Source of the DNA: Smittium culicis
Taxonomy: Eukaryota > Kickxellomycota > Harpellomycetes > Harpellales > Legeriomycetaceae
Assembly: GCA_001970855.1 (NCBI GenBank)
Contig: LSSN01000791.1
Location: forward strand, 3,676 to 24,028
DNA length: 20,353 nt
Direction: 5' to 3'
Under the pieces are notes generated by a model, which saw only the letters and a program-made list of their open reading frames with translations, was not told the DNA's origin and did not search any database. Both the position numbers and the translations under genes were made by a program. Shown piece by piece: positions 1-11,300 of the stretch (positions within the stretch are counted from its first letter, which is position 1; each line of letters starts with the position of its first letter).

Positions 1-240
1 TTTTTTTTTTTTTTTTGATGACACGAGAACTTTTTTTGGCGAATTTTTTTCGAATTTTTTTTTTTTTTTTGCAATTCTCGAAGTTTTGGAGTCCAAAGAA
101 TCCATTTTTGTAAAAAAAAAAAAAAAAATTAGATTCTCCGGTTGACCCAAGAATTTTCCTGGGAGATTGCAGACTATCCATGATCGCTTTTTAAAATTTT
201 ATTTTTTACGAATTTTGCGATTTTATATTTTTCCCGGCCT
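1..240. repeat. Low-complexity poly(T)/poly(A) tract region
   Basis: The window opens with a run of 16 T, further T runs around 50-70 and an A run around 113-128, separated by short mixed segments. An imperfect palindrome lies at 146-163 (CCCAAGAA / TTCCTGGG arms). No open frame is readable. Read on the minus strand, the T runs resemble the A-rich tails that retroelements leave, but no retroelement body is recognisable next to them, so this stays a low-complexity call. Confidence 0.5.
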
Positions 241-1340
241 TACATCTGGTGTGTTATAATAAGATTTAGTTCTATTTATCTATTTTTTTTCATTTTTTAT
301 AGAGGGCTTGGCTCTTCCTATTATCATGTTGAAACCCAATATTTTCTTTTAGCTGAGAGCTGACAGTTAATCGAGACTGTAACTTCCATAACCTTTTTGT
401 TTTGTTTTGTTTTTTTTTTTTTGGGGCCTATAACTCGTATTTTTTCAGTATGTTTTTTCCTAAAATTCTAATCGACTATTGTAGTTTCTTCTCTTAAGTT
501 TATAGTTCACCCCTGGTCTGGTATATCTTGGTTGAAGTCATTTTCTGATTGCTGTATTTATGACCCTGCCGGTTTAGATTATTGCCACAAGTTTTAAATC
601 TGGTCTAGTAATTTGATGTCGAAGAGGTATTTTAGTTATCGAAAATACCTTTAAGGACTGATTTCGCTGAAAATTTATCATACTCAGAGCTCTTTTCATC
701 GTTAAATTTACTAGTCATTCCGCATTTTTGAGCAAAGCTAATAGTGAACCTGATTAAGTTAAGAGTGCTAACTTTTATTCGTTCTGTAAAATCTCTAGCC
801 TCAGATTCAATTTCATATGAGTTTTAATATATTTAAGTCAACTCCTTGGATATTTTTATCGATTCTTGTGAGTTAATGAGTTTTTTTCTCTAATTTTGTA
901 GTTTTTTTTATCTTATTGCATAATTTAGATAGTAATATTTATAAATACAAGTTCATCATTTTTGAAGAGTCCACTGATTGGTGAAGGGTATCTGTTTTTA
1001 ATTGATGTAACTTATTGTGAAATAATTTTATGCTTGAAATTGTACTTTTGAATCCATAAATGTATTAGTTGATTGAGAGATCAGCAAAAATATTTTCAAG
1101 ATTCTTAATCAGTGGCATATTCCATTTAATTTTTGATGCTTCCAGTTTTTTTGATATTTTTTTTGACTCTCTGGATTGTCTAAATTGCCGTGATGAGATC
1201 TAGTAGTTTTTTTTTTAATCTATTCGATATTTTTTGGTAGATAATTGTTTATTTTTGGACTTGGAAAAAGTTTTTCCTGTTTGAATTTGTATGAATTTTT
1301 GTTTTACTATCGCAAAATTGGTATTTTATGATGTCTATAT
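241..1340. other. T-rich region without a recognisable gene
   Basis: About 1.1 kb of T-rich sequence with stops in all frames. It lies directly upstream, in the same sense, of the reverse transcriptase relic that starts near 1345, so it is where the N-terminal part of that LINE should be. I looked for the conserved SKAYDRVPH-like motif in this interval and could not find it. The interval is either decayed beyond reading by eye, or the LINE copy was 5'-truncated, as is usual for LINE insertions. A (GTTTT)n-like stretch followed by a T run lies at about 397-422. Confidence 0.35.
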
Positions 1341-1344
1341 TAGC

Positions 1345-2185
1345 TTATTAGATTTCCGATGTCCCCCATGCTATTTAATATTTTCATTAATGATATCTTT
1401 GATATAATTAAAAAATTAGCGATATTTCCAAAAAAACATGTAAAGATACCTGTTCTTCTATTCGTAGATAATCTGATACTACTTAAGGGTTCAAAAATGG
1501 ATCTTAGAGAAAAACTATGGTGTTGGAGAAATAGGAAAATGATAGTAATAATGAAATTTACTTTGTAATCTCTAATTTTAGGGCTCTATTGGTTGGGAGC
1601 TCGTTCAAACAACTAGTAATTTTATGTATACAAGGGAAATCAGTCCCTATAGTTAAATAATACTGGTACTTGGGCGTGCTCATCAATAACGAGTTAGACC
1701 TGCTTAAATTTTGAAGGCATAAACTCGGAAAAGCTTAAGCTTTCTGCACTAAAACCAGGCGCTAATTGTCTTCTAATCAAGTTTCGATGGTCTTTAGGGT
1801 AATATTTTTGCAAGTAGTATTGAAAGAAAGGATGAGATATGGAGGGAAAATCCTAGGAATGTATAGAGAAAGGCTCAGAAGCCTGAAAACGTTACTTTAA
1901 AATGGGTTGAAAAACTTTGTAGGTGTTTCTGAGAGCGACCAACGAAAATATTGGAAATTTCTAGTTGGAATTCGAGGTTCCACCTCTATATGCAAGCTTT
2001 GGTTATGCCAGAGCTAGAAAATACCAGAAATTACAGGATTTTTCGACGCCCGTCACATTATTGCTTAAGGATATGTCTAATTGGTAATGTTTAAAGGTCT
2101 CTAATGGATTTTTGAAACGCATAGAACTTAAAGGTAAGAGCAAAGATGACTTCGTGAGTACATTTCTATGAATCAAACGAAATTT
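1345..2185 (+). pseudogene. Decayed LINE (non-LTR retrotransposon) reverse transcriptase, C-terminal half
   Basis: This is a broken copy of a non-LTR retrotransposon polymerase, the enzyme that copies LINE RNA into chromosomal DNA. The clearest frame (1359-1568) starts MSPMLFNIFINDIFD, the segment that follows the GVRQGCP-like motif in LINE reverse transcriptases. It continues to LLFVDNLILL, the position of the catalytic FADD/YADD motif; here it reads FVDN, so the second catalytic Asp is lost. Past a stop at 1566-1568, matching pieces resume in shifting frames: YWYLGVLINNELDL (about 1660-1700), YGGKILGMYRERLRSLKTLL (about 1840-1897) and VPPLYASFGYARARKYQKLQ (about 1975-2035). These follow the thumb and connection order of LINE proteins. 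Several stops and frameshifts make it non-functional. The family call is confident; the boundaries are approximate. Confidence 0.78.
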
Positions 2186-2447
2186 GCTTTAGATAGTTAC
2201 TAATATAATCATGAATTTCAAATGAATATTAGATACAGGAAAAATGAATATAATTACAAAAGTTATTCTGTAGTACTAACTTGGTATGCAACTTGGCACT
2301 AATGTAGCATCTGTAATTCCTATTTAGCTCACAAAGTATGAAGGTGTCCCACTTGCTTATTTCACATGTTTCACGACCTTGAAGTTTATTAATAGCACAT
2401 TTTGATGGGTTTCTCAATACTAATTATCAGACGATTAATTATCAGTT

Positions 2448-2736
2448 TTGAATACTTTTTCGGATAGCCTATACCAAAGATTTGGCTTATATACTGAATC
2501 TATGGGTATATACCTTCTTAGTGGGAACCCCGGCGTGAATACTCGGACTAAACTGATGGTTGCATACGGCCTTGGTATCTCATTAACGGCAGCAAATTTC
2601 CTTCAGCCAACCATTCCAACATATAATACAAAGTTATGGGGACTTGTGAAGTGTTCCTGAAAAACCCAAGTACCTCGGTATAAGTTTTGAATCTACTCCA
2701 GTGATTCTTATGCTAGTCGATCTTTGTTATGAATGA
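2448..2736 (+). pseudogene. Possible further LINE C-terminal remnant
   Basis: A 70-codon frame (2448-2657) in visibly less AT-rich sequence includes LLSGNPGVNTRTKLMVAYGL and ends in KCS. After a one-base shift the neighbouring frame stays open for 27 codons (2653-2736), starting VPEKPKYLGISFESTP. This lies about 260 bases after the last clear LINE segment and in the same sense. The position fits the end of the LINE protein, where many families have a Cys/His-rich knuckle. Only one Cys is visible, so the knuckle itself is not shown. It could instead be a relic of an unrelated gene. Confidence 0.35.
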
Positions 2737-2869
2737 TAGGTAGTTTTTTTCTGAGCGCGGAATTCTTTGGGATCCCATGAGAAGATGTTCTTTAATTTTA
2801 CGAATTCAATGTGGAATGAATCCCGACTTAGGGTAGAAATACCTAAAAAAGTGAATAAATAAAGGTATC

Positions 2870-5800
2870 CTAGAGAGGAGTGACAGCTTTTATATTTTAT
2901 ATTATTTTATTCATTTATAAAACTTTTTAGCTAATTTATTATATAATTAATCTAAAAATTAAGTTCTGATGTGGCCTGAAAGTCATACTACCAATCATTG
3001 AGATGCCCTCTCGTCCCGAAAATCAATCAATACTGTTCAAATGGTAATGAATAGAGTATTAAATAGATCGCTAAATAATTCTATCAAAAAAATAATTTTT
3101 TTAAACTTGTATTTTATCAATAAAAAAATAGCTAAATTAAAAAAATAGAAATGTAAAATTTGAAAAATTCTCTGGAGGTCTACCTACTGCGTATCTTACT
3201 TGCATATCTTAAATTAAGAGGAAAATATAATAAAAAAATTCAAAGATTAGAAAATTTTTATTATGTAGGAAGCTCTTATTGAAGTGATAATGTATTTTTT
3301 GAATTATTTTATAATTTAAAAAAATTTTTCTTTCAGAATTTCTCGTATTTATAACCAAAAAATAAAAATCACATTTTCTCAAGAACTTGATGGTAGATTA
3401 GCTATTGGTATTTCAAATCATAGTTATCACAAAAACACTGAATAAATTACGTATAATTGTCTATATATCATCAATATACACAATAAAATCCTTTCAATAT
3501 AAATAGTATCTCTTCATAAAAAATTTTATTCAGCGAAAAAATCCGGAGAAAAAAACGACTTTCTACAGAAATTGTTCATTTTTAGAGAATATTTCCTTTT
3601 AATTTTAAATTGAAATATTCCTATAAAATTTCCGAAAATCATTTTTTTTCCTTTCAAAAATTCTGAGAAATTAATCCAACTGAAAATTATAAAAATTTTT
3701 GGTTTTAAATTTTGATCTCACCTATTATTGGGTGCTAATTTTTTACTAATACTTTATTTTGTTATAATATTTTCAATAAAATTTCCTTAAAAGCTGTTAA
3801 AATTTATCTACTCTTAATATATTTAATATTTTGAGTTAGCTAAAAAAATTCTTTATTATTTTAAAAATAAAAAATAGTTAATAAAATTTACTTCTACAGC
3901 TATTTTTTATAATAAATCTTGTTTTTTGTTTCATTTATATTAAATAAAGAAATAATATTTAAATTTATCTCTATTAAAACAAAAAATTGTAAATTTATTA
4001 ATACTCGGACTTTAAATTAGCGTATAAATTTTAAATTTTGGAATATATGAAGCTATATTAATCTTTATAATATACGCATGTAAAAATAGGCCTTTAAATA
4101 TTATTTTTTCTAATGATTTAAATAATATATATTTCGCGTTTTTTTTTCTACAAGTAAATGGCTGCTTATTTAAAAAAAATTAATTACCTCAAAATATAAT
4201 AATCTCTTTTAAATGATTTTTTTAGCTATCTGATGCAAATAAAAAATATACATGTTTATTTCAAAATAATAAGATATAATATGATAAAGCTTTGAAATTT
4301 TATCTTATTTTTTATAACGAGATAAAGATTTTTAAAATTTAACAAGTATTTATATGTAGAAAAAATAATCAAAAAGCTCTATATTAATTTTTTTTTCATT
4401 ATTGATATAATAAAAACTAAATTTTATATAAATATATATATATGATGCCTTATTTGAAAATTATAATAAAGTAAATATTTTTTTATATTATAAACCCAAT
4501 TATCCTATTATGATTTATCTTTTTATAAGTTTTTTTGACTATTAATAGTTTAAAAATATTAACTTTAACCTGATATATATGTGGAAATTCTGAAAGTGAG
4601 CTTCCAAAACTTCAACATATAGATATATACTAATAGTCTATTAAAGTTACCATCATTTTATTTAAGATGGAGTTTACAGAGAGATATATCGTAATTTACA
4701 CCAAATAAAAAAATATTTATCTCTATAAAGAACATTTCTAGCAGAAATAATTAAGTTAATAAAGCATAATAAAATTCAAATTTAGAAAGGATAAATAAAT
4801 TAATTGAATACAAAGAGGTTAAAAAGGATCTTAGTTATCAAATTATCTAATAAATAAAAACTCACATATCTGAGCAAATTAGATTATACAAAGAGAATAA
4901 TAAATTCAAACTTTATATTAAAAATACAGGGTATCCTAACTCAAAAATATATATAATAATAATAATAAAAGAGTCACGAATGACATAATGAAAACTCATT
5001 AAATGTTTATTATAAACCACCAACTAAACTTTTAAATCTTTCGTATCTTTTATCTGAGCACTTTTAATTAATGAAAATAACTAAAGAAATTAATTATTTT
5101 TATAGCTTCATTGATTTTATTTCTCTTATTTTTTTACAGAACTATTAACATTAAATTTGAACAAGAAATTAAACAAAAAAATAAAATAAATAAATAATTT
5201 AAATAAAACCATACTAAAAAAAATACGTATCACTCTAAATCTTGCCTAAGTTTTATTTTTCTATTTAAAAAGCTTATTTTAATCGACATGGTGTTGGAAA
5301 ACTAGTGAAATATTAGTTAAATTCGTGACAAGCTGCAGTTAAAAGCAGAAAATTCAAAAGCACTTGTTACTTTGCGAAAGAAGTCTTCCCCTGACCACGA
5401 AGAGCCTCGATATATATATAAATAAATATTATTATACCAGAAATCAAAATAAAAAACATAAAATTTGTTATGTTAATCAAAGAAAATTACTCACGAAGTT
5501 TTTATAGTTTTTTTTATTTTAAGTAAATAAAATATTTAACTTTTAGTAAAATTTTTCTAGAATCAAAAATTGAACTCAAAATAATAAAAAGGCATATGAT
5601 ATAACTACTAATTTAAACAATATTCTAATCTTATAATTTTAAAATAGCCAGTTTAATATCTTTACCCAAAAATTTCAGGAAAATATGCAATTTTTGTGAC
5701 AAATTTGGTCACAATAAATAATGATTTAAAATTTTATAATTATCTAAAGCAAATAATAATTAGAAATGAAATTATCTCGCATTCTTTTTATAATATTTCA

Positions 5801-6338
5801 TTTAGATTTTAATTATTACAATGTATAAATATCCAAAAATCATACATCTTAAAAAAGCTACATATTTAAATTCACATGATATTAAGTATTAGCATTAATA
5901 CTGTTATTTTGTGAATTTTCCACAATATATAAATATGATATTTATTTATTTACTTATAATAAATAATATTTATTTTTATTGATAATAATTTTATAGATTT
6001 GAATAAAACTATAATTAATTATATACCATTTAAATTTATAATGAATTATAAAATTTGAAAGTCGCTAAATATTTTTTTTAAAATAAACCTACAATATATT
6101 GACACGATATATCACCAAGCAGGTAAATGTAAACATCGAAATTTTTTTCTTTGATTTTTTTAGTTAATATATAAAAATTAATTTTTCTAGTATGTAACGA
6201 GTTTATCGGTTCATCAATACAGTATATAACCATGATAAACTATAATAAAAAAACGAAATTTCAAATAAATTCAAAATATTTTAATAAAATTCAAAATACA
6301 ACAACCAAAGTATGATATTTTCTGTGAATAACAATAAC
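2870..6338. other. Extremely AT-rich region without genes
   Basis: About 3.5 kb dominated by A and T homopolymers and AT dinucleotide runs, including a (TA)n tract at about 4428-4442 and a (TAA)n tract at about 4951-4967. No frame longer than about 60 codons is seen on either strand. The one stretch with different composition, 5285-5412, is listed separately. I see no tRNA, no transposon ends and no coding motif in the rest. Confidence 0.5.
5285..5412. other. Isolated less AT-rich island in AT-rich block
   Basis: About 125 bases stand out from their surroundings by containing normal amounts of G and C. Both strands have short open stretches. One minus-strand frame reads EALRGQGKTSFAK before a stop, and another stays open for about 30 codons up to a stop. 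No tRNA internal-promoter box is visible. It may be a scrap of a former gene or element, but I cannot identify it. Confidence 0.25.
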
Positions 6339-6340
6339 TA

Positions 6341-6473
6341 CAGTAAAACCTCTATTATAGAAAAATCTTGAGACAGAAACCCTTTAAGAGGGCAGATTTA
6401 TGAATTTTAAATTGAAAAAATATAATTTGTTGTTTGAAGAATACCCTATTTTTATAAAAGCGGTTTTATTTGC
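6341..6473. mobile_element. Probable pogo/Tc1-mariner-type MITE
   Basis: The left end reads CAGTAAAACCTCTATTATAG and follows a TA at 6339-6340. About 130 bases later the sequence TATAAAAGCGGTTTTATTTG is an imperfect inverted copy, followed one base on by TA (6474-6475). CAGTNAAACCTC-type ends with TA target duplication are characteristic of pogo/Fot-like Tc1-mariner elements. The interior is too short for a transposase, so this would be a non-autonomous copy. A small CCCTTTAAGAGGG symmetry lies inside, near the left end. The terminal repeats contain an indel and mismatches, so the copy is old or the call may be wrong. Confidence 0.5.
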
Positions 6474-8230
6474 TAGTTTAATTAATTTTTCAAGTTTTAG
6501 TAAATTTTAATTTGTGAAATTGCTATTTTTATTTTAAATAATCTGACCTGTTATCAATTTCACTCCGAAAAGTCAATTCGCAGTTAATTTTTAAAATGGA
6601 TGTAAAATAAGCCAAAATATAACTCCTAACATAGTAAAAAAAGTATTAAAAATAGCGAATTAAGATATGCTTATTTTTTTAAAAAAAATTAAAAAATTAG
6701 ATTATTTACTATAAATATAGATTTTAGTTTTTTTTTAATTTGTAGCTAGTGTATTTTAAGCTGTTAGTTATACTAAAAAAACTCTAAAACTCTAAAATAC
6801 TATCTCAAAGTGCATATGGACAAAAATGTGGTAATTCTAGTTGCTTATTATGAGCTTTTACTTTATTGTGCATTAATAATTTACCTTTTTCTACATTTCA
6901 ATTAATTCAATTAATAAAAAAGCTAGTCTAATTTTATATTAACTTTGAATTTTTTTGGCCATAATTGGTTAAAATTTATTTCGATTTTTGTATTGATATT
7001 AGAAAATTCAGGTATTGTTAAGATGAGATTATTTGATTTACACCAAATTTTATTTCGATGATGAGGTCAAAAAATATGAATATAGCCTTTTAAGTTGAAT
7101 ATTATAGTCTGTAAATTTAAATTTTTAAAGATGCTTATATATCAAAAATTATTTGGTATTTAATAAAGATTTAAATAGTCATGAAGAAAGCTTGGTAGTT
7201 TATTCTTATAATTTATAGTATTGAGATCATATTTAATGTTAATATTTTTAATAAAATAAAAATTATTCTAATATGAATACAAGATGGTTTTTATTATAGA
7301 TAAAAAAAATAGTAATGATACTTTAATAAAAAAAACTATATTTATTCATATTTTAAAGAAAAAAATTATAGCCATAAAAAATTTCTATTTTAGAGGAATT
7401 TAAACGTAAAAAAAAAGCTTTTATAAATTAAATTATTTAATATTTTGAATTTTAATAGCTATAATCAGTTTCTAAATGTTGGCCGTGGCTTTTAAGTCTC
7501 ATTGATGGATATAATAAAATATTAAAAATTCCACTAAAGGATTAAAACTATTATTGAATTCTATTTATTGTATAATTATAATTATAATTACTAAATAACA
7601 TAATAAAACATTTAATATTAAAATATCGAAAAACTATCTATCTTTTCACTTTATAGGCTTGAATAATTAATATCCGAAAATATTATTAAGTAATCTAACT
7701 TTCCATTATTATATTTTTTGCTATTTTTTTGCTTTTTTTCTTTGAAAGCTTCATTAATTTTTGATTATATATAGGAGTATATAAATGGCGTGAAAAATAG
7801 TTCATTTTTAGTTGAAAATAATCTTTATTATTATTATGAATTCAAATTCAAATTAATTTGACTTAATTTTTTTAGTTATTTCTTTTATAATAAAATTTTT
7901 TATAATAGTTTTTTACCAATTTAAAAGAAGTTTTTACACAGTTTTAACAATAAAATTTAAATTTACTTATATTTTATAATACTGGAATTCTCAGAATCTC
8001 TTATGCAATTATTTTTTAAATTTATTATCAATATTTGAATCTTAAAACAGAAATTTATTAATTTAAAACATCAATAGACCATGAATGGCTTATTTTTTTC
8101 TCGTTATGGAATATAATCTCGTAAAAAAATTTAAATTAGCATAATATATTATATGTTAAACGGTAAATAATTATAGCGAAAAAAAGATTAAATATAGTAC
8201 AAAAACGAATAATTATATAATTTTCTCAAT
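6474..8230. other. AT-rich region without genes
   Basis: About 1.75 kb of AT-rich sequence with frequent homopolymers and a short (ATAATT)n-like stretch near 7572-7590. No open frame, RNA gene or transposon end is visible on either strand. Confidence 0.45.
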
Positions 8231-8234
8231 TTAG

Positions 8235-8279
8235 ATATCTATATATCTATATATCTATATATCTATATATCTATATATA
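8235..8279. repeat. 8-bp microsatellite, (ATATCTAT)5
   Basis: Five uninterrupted copies of the 8-mer ATATCTAT followed by a partial unit. The repeats are perfect while the flanks are not repetitive, which indicates recent slippage. No coding context. Confidence 0.9.
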
Positions 8280-8338
8280 ATACCACAGAATATTTTTATT
8301 TACGAACAATGTTTGTAAAAATTATTATTTAAATAATT

Positions 8339-8363
8339 TAATAAATAAATAAATAAATAAATA
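8339..8363. repeat. (TAAA)n microsatellite
   Basis: About six tandem TAAA/AATA units within AT-rich sequence, 60 bases downstream of the 8-bp microsatellite. A simple slippage repeat. Confidence 0.8.
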
Positions 8364-11300
8364 CATTTAAAGAAAAAATAATAATGGTAATTTTAGCCTA
8401 AATGCAATCAGATATTTATTAATGATATTTTAGCATGGAAAAAACAGTAAATTTCATATATTTAAAATTTAATTGTATCTCAAATATACCACTATTTAAA
8501 AATTAAATATAAAATACTATTATACCAAATATGAATATAAATCAAAGGGTTTTTTTTTATCTAATATATTATACAACTAAAACAAATCAATTAATATATT
8601 TGATATACATTCTCCAGCTTGATCTAAACCAATCTGGAATGCCAGATTTTATAGATATATATACTCATGAGTGAAGTTACACAGAAAAATCATGAGTTTT
8701 CATTTTCTGATAATGCAAAATTTAATATTATTTTCAATAATTCAATGATTATTTTAAAATATAAACTAACAATAAAAAAGATGTGTGATAAGTATAAGGT
8801 AAAATTCTATAATTTCGTTTTATTTACTAAATCTATAGCTTTAAACTAGCAAAATGTATTTTATATAATTTTATAATGAATAAATAAATAAATAGATTTT
8901 TGGCGGATTTATATGATACTATTATAAATTTAAAGATAACCAAATATAAATATTTTACTTGAAATAAAATCTAGCATTAATTTAAAAAAATATTGAAATT
9001 TCTCTTTATTTTCACAAAAATATATATTTTACTTTCTCTATAAATTCACGTATAAAACAGTTAAACTATCTTATAGGATTTTTTTTTATTTTTCTTAGCT
9101 GATATAAACATAAAAAAATACAAATGCATAGATATATTTAAATAATAGCACTCTAAAATTTATCAACAAACAAGAAATAAAAAAATAAATATTATGTGAA
9201 TCATATAAACTTTATTTATAAATATCTTTGCCAATGAAAGAGCAAGCAATAGATAAATTTAAATTTTAAAATTTTTAAGAACATTTTCAAATACATAAAA
9301 AATATGTATATAAAAAACTCTCGAAAAAAATTTACTTTTTAATTAAATATTATATGTAAAACCATAATTAGGTTATACTAATGTGAATATGATATTAATA
9401 ATTTAAATAGCTAATAAAAAAAAACATTGATATCATTAATACATAATTCACTTAATTAAATGATAGTTATTACTCTTAAAAAACCTCCCAATTTTGTATT
9501 TTTTTTCCTATAAGACTCTGCCGCGATTTTCATTATAATTTAATCAAAACATACAAAATCGGAATTTTATATAATTTTAATAGTTATCAATAAAAATAAC
9601 ATATTTTTAAAATTTTTATTTTGCATTTATTAGGATTAATTTATAAGTTTATCAAAATATTATGATTCAAAAAAAAAAGTCTTAAAAATAATACGAACTA
9701 AAGACAGTGGTAAAATATTTAAAAAAAACTCAAAAAAAGCTATATAATTAAAAAATTAATAAAAAAATTTTATTTTAATATAAAATATATGTTTTTATTA
9801 CGAATTCAGTAACTCGCGAAAAAAAAATCAAGTAATTTAAAAAGACGCTATAAATATAATAATATCAGTCAATAAAATATTTTCCACGAAAAAAGCTAAA
9901 ATTTGCTATTTAATATATATATTTTATTTGGAAAATCGTTTTTATTATAAAAATATCCAACCATAAAATAATAGCAATAAATTAAACTGAAATTTTTTTA
10001 ATAAATATTGTCTAGTATTTAGTACGTCTTAATTAAGAATATTTCCACTATTTTTTGATATAACATGGTCCTTGCAATATTTTTTCTTATTTTTAACCAA
10101 TTATCAGCTAAAATTATTACTGTGGTAGAAAAATCCAAGTATTTTATGTTTTAATTCGAAATTTTTTACTTTTATTAAGTTAGGGTGCTTTCTGATATCT
10201 ATAATTGTTTAAATTCAAATCTTGAGAGAATGGTTTAAACTAAATCACTCTAGCGAATATTTTAAATATCTTTTAGCTGTGATTAATCTGATGAACCTAT
10301 AAGAAAAAATAGATATTTTAAGGAGAAAAAATCAGGTTATTTTTGAGTATGTTATTACAAATTTCAAATTAGAGTTCATTGTTCATCAAATTTAAAATAT
10401 TTCGCCCAACATCAACAAATTTCCATTAAAATAACCATAAAGTAATCAAGATATGCAATTAATTTTTTACATTCAGCTGAATAAGACTTTATTCGAATAG
10501 GTCCCAAATAAGAGTAAAATAACAATTAATATTATTATTATTATATTTTTATCTTTTTTAATTGCTCCAAAAATTATTTCTTAAATATATTACTTAAATA
10601 ATTATAGATACTACTAATATAAGTCAAAATTTTTTTGAGTAGGTTGACGAATATCGATTTATCAACAATATTTCTGCTATTAAAATACATTGTTTAAAAT
10701 TTCTATTTATTATGTCATATGAAGAATAAATATAAAAGGTTCTTAAACAATAAATTCGAATTAAAATGATTTTACTAGCACCAACTTGCTCAAAAAACTA
10801 ATTTTGACATCGATTAATTCACGCAAAAAATACTCAATTCTCGAAAAGTAACAAAGTATTTAATATTAAAAAAATTTCAGAAAGCGAAGAAATCGAAGAA
10901 GTTAAAAAAATCTTTACATTTTTTTACGAATTTAAATTAATTCCAATAATTAAACGTATAGATACTGGTGTAATCAATTTATTCGACAGTACTAGAGTAT
11001 TTTTGTTGAAATGGATGTTTATATATATTTTATGCTAAAAAATATGTTAATGTGAAGGTATTTACATTTATGTAATAATAATAATATACAGAAAGTTTTC
11101 GTATGCTATATAATCGATCTTATAATAATAAAAAATAATATAACTTTTTTTTAATACTTGAGCTTAATATCTCATTAAAGTCTTTCAAATCAATTAAAAA
11201 TTATTCATCAACGGTTGGATTTATTATTAATGGTATTAGAAACAAGAAAAGTCTAAATTTTCTTTAATTTTAATAAAATTATCATCAAATAGATGATCTT

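Noticed and set aside
2229..2417. 62-codon minus-strand frame
   Set aside because: It lies between two parts of the plus-strand LINE relic and has no recognisable motif.
8667..8849. 60-codon open frame in the AT-rich block
   Set aside because: Amino-acid content (Lys, Asn, Ile, Phe) is what random AT-rich DNA gives, there is no domain or motif, and neighbouring sequence shows no coding composition.
9488..9564. Inverted pair CAATTTTGTATTTT / AACATACAAAATCGG considered as a MITE
   Set aside because: Only about 13 AT-rich matching bases, no target duplication and no second copy; expected by chance in such DNA.
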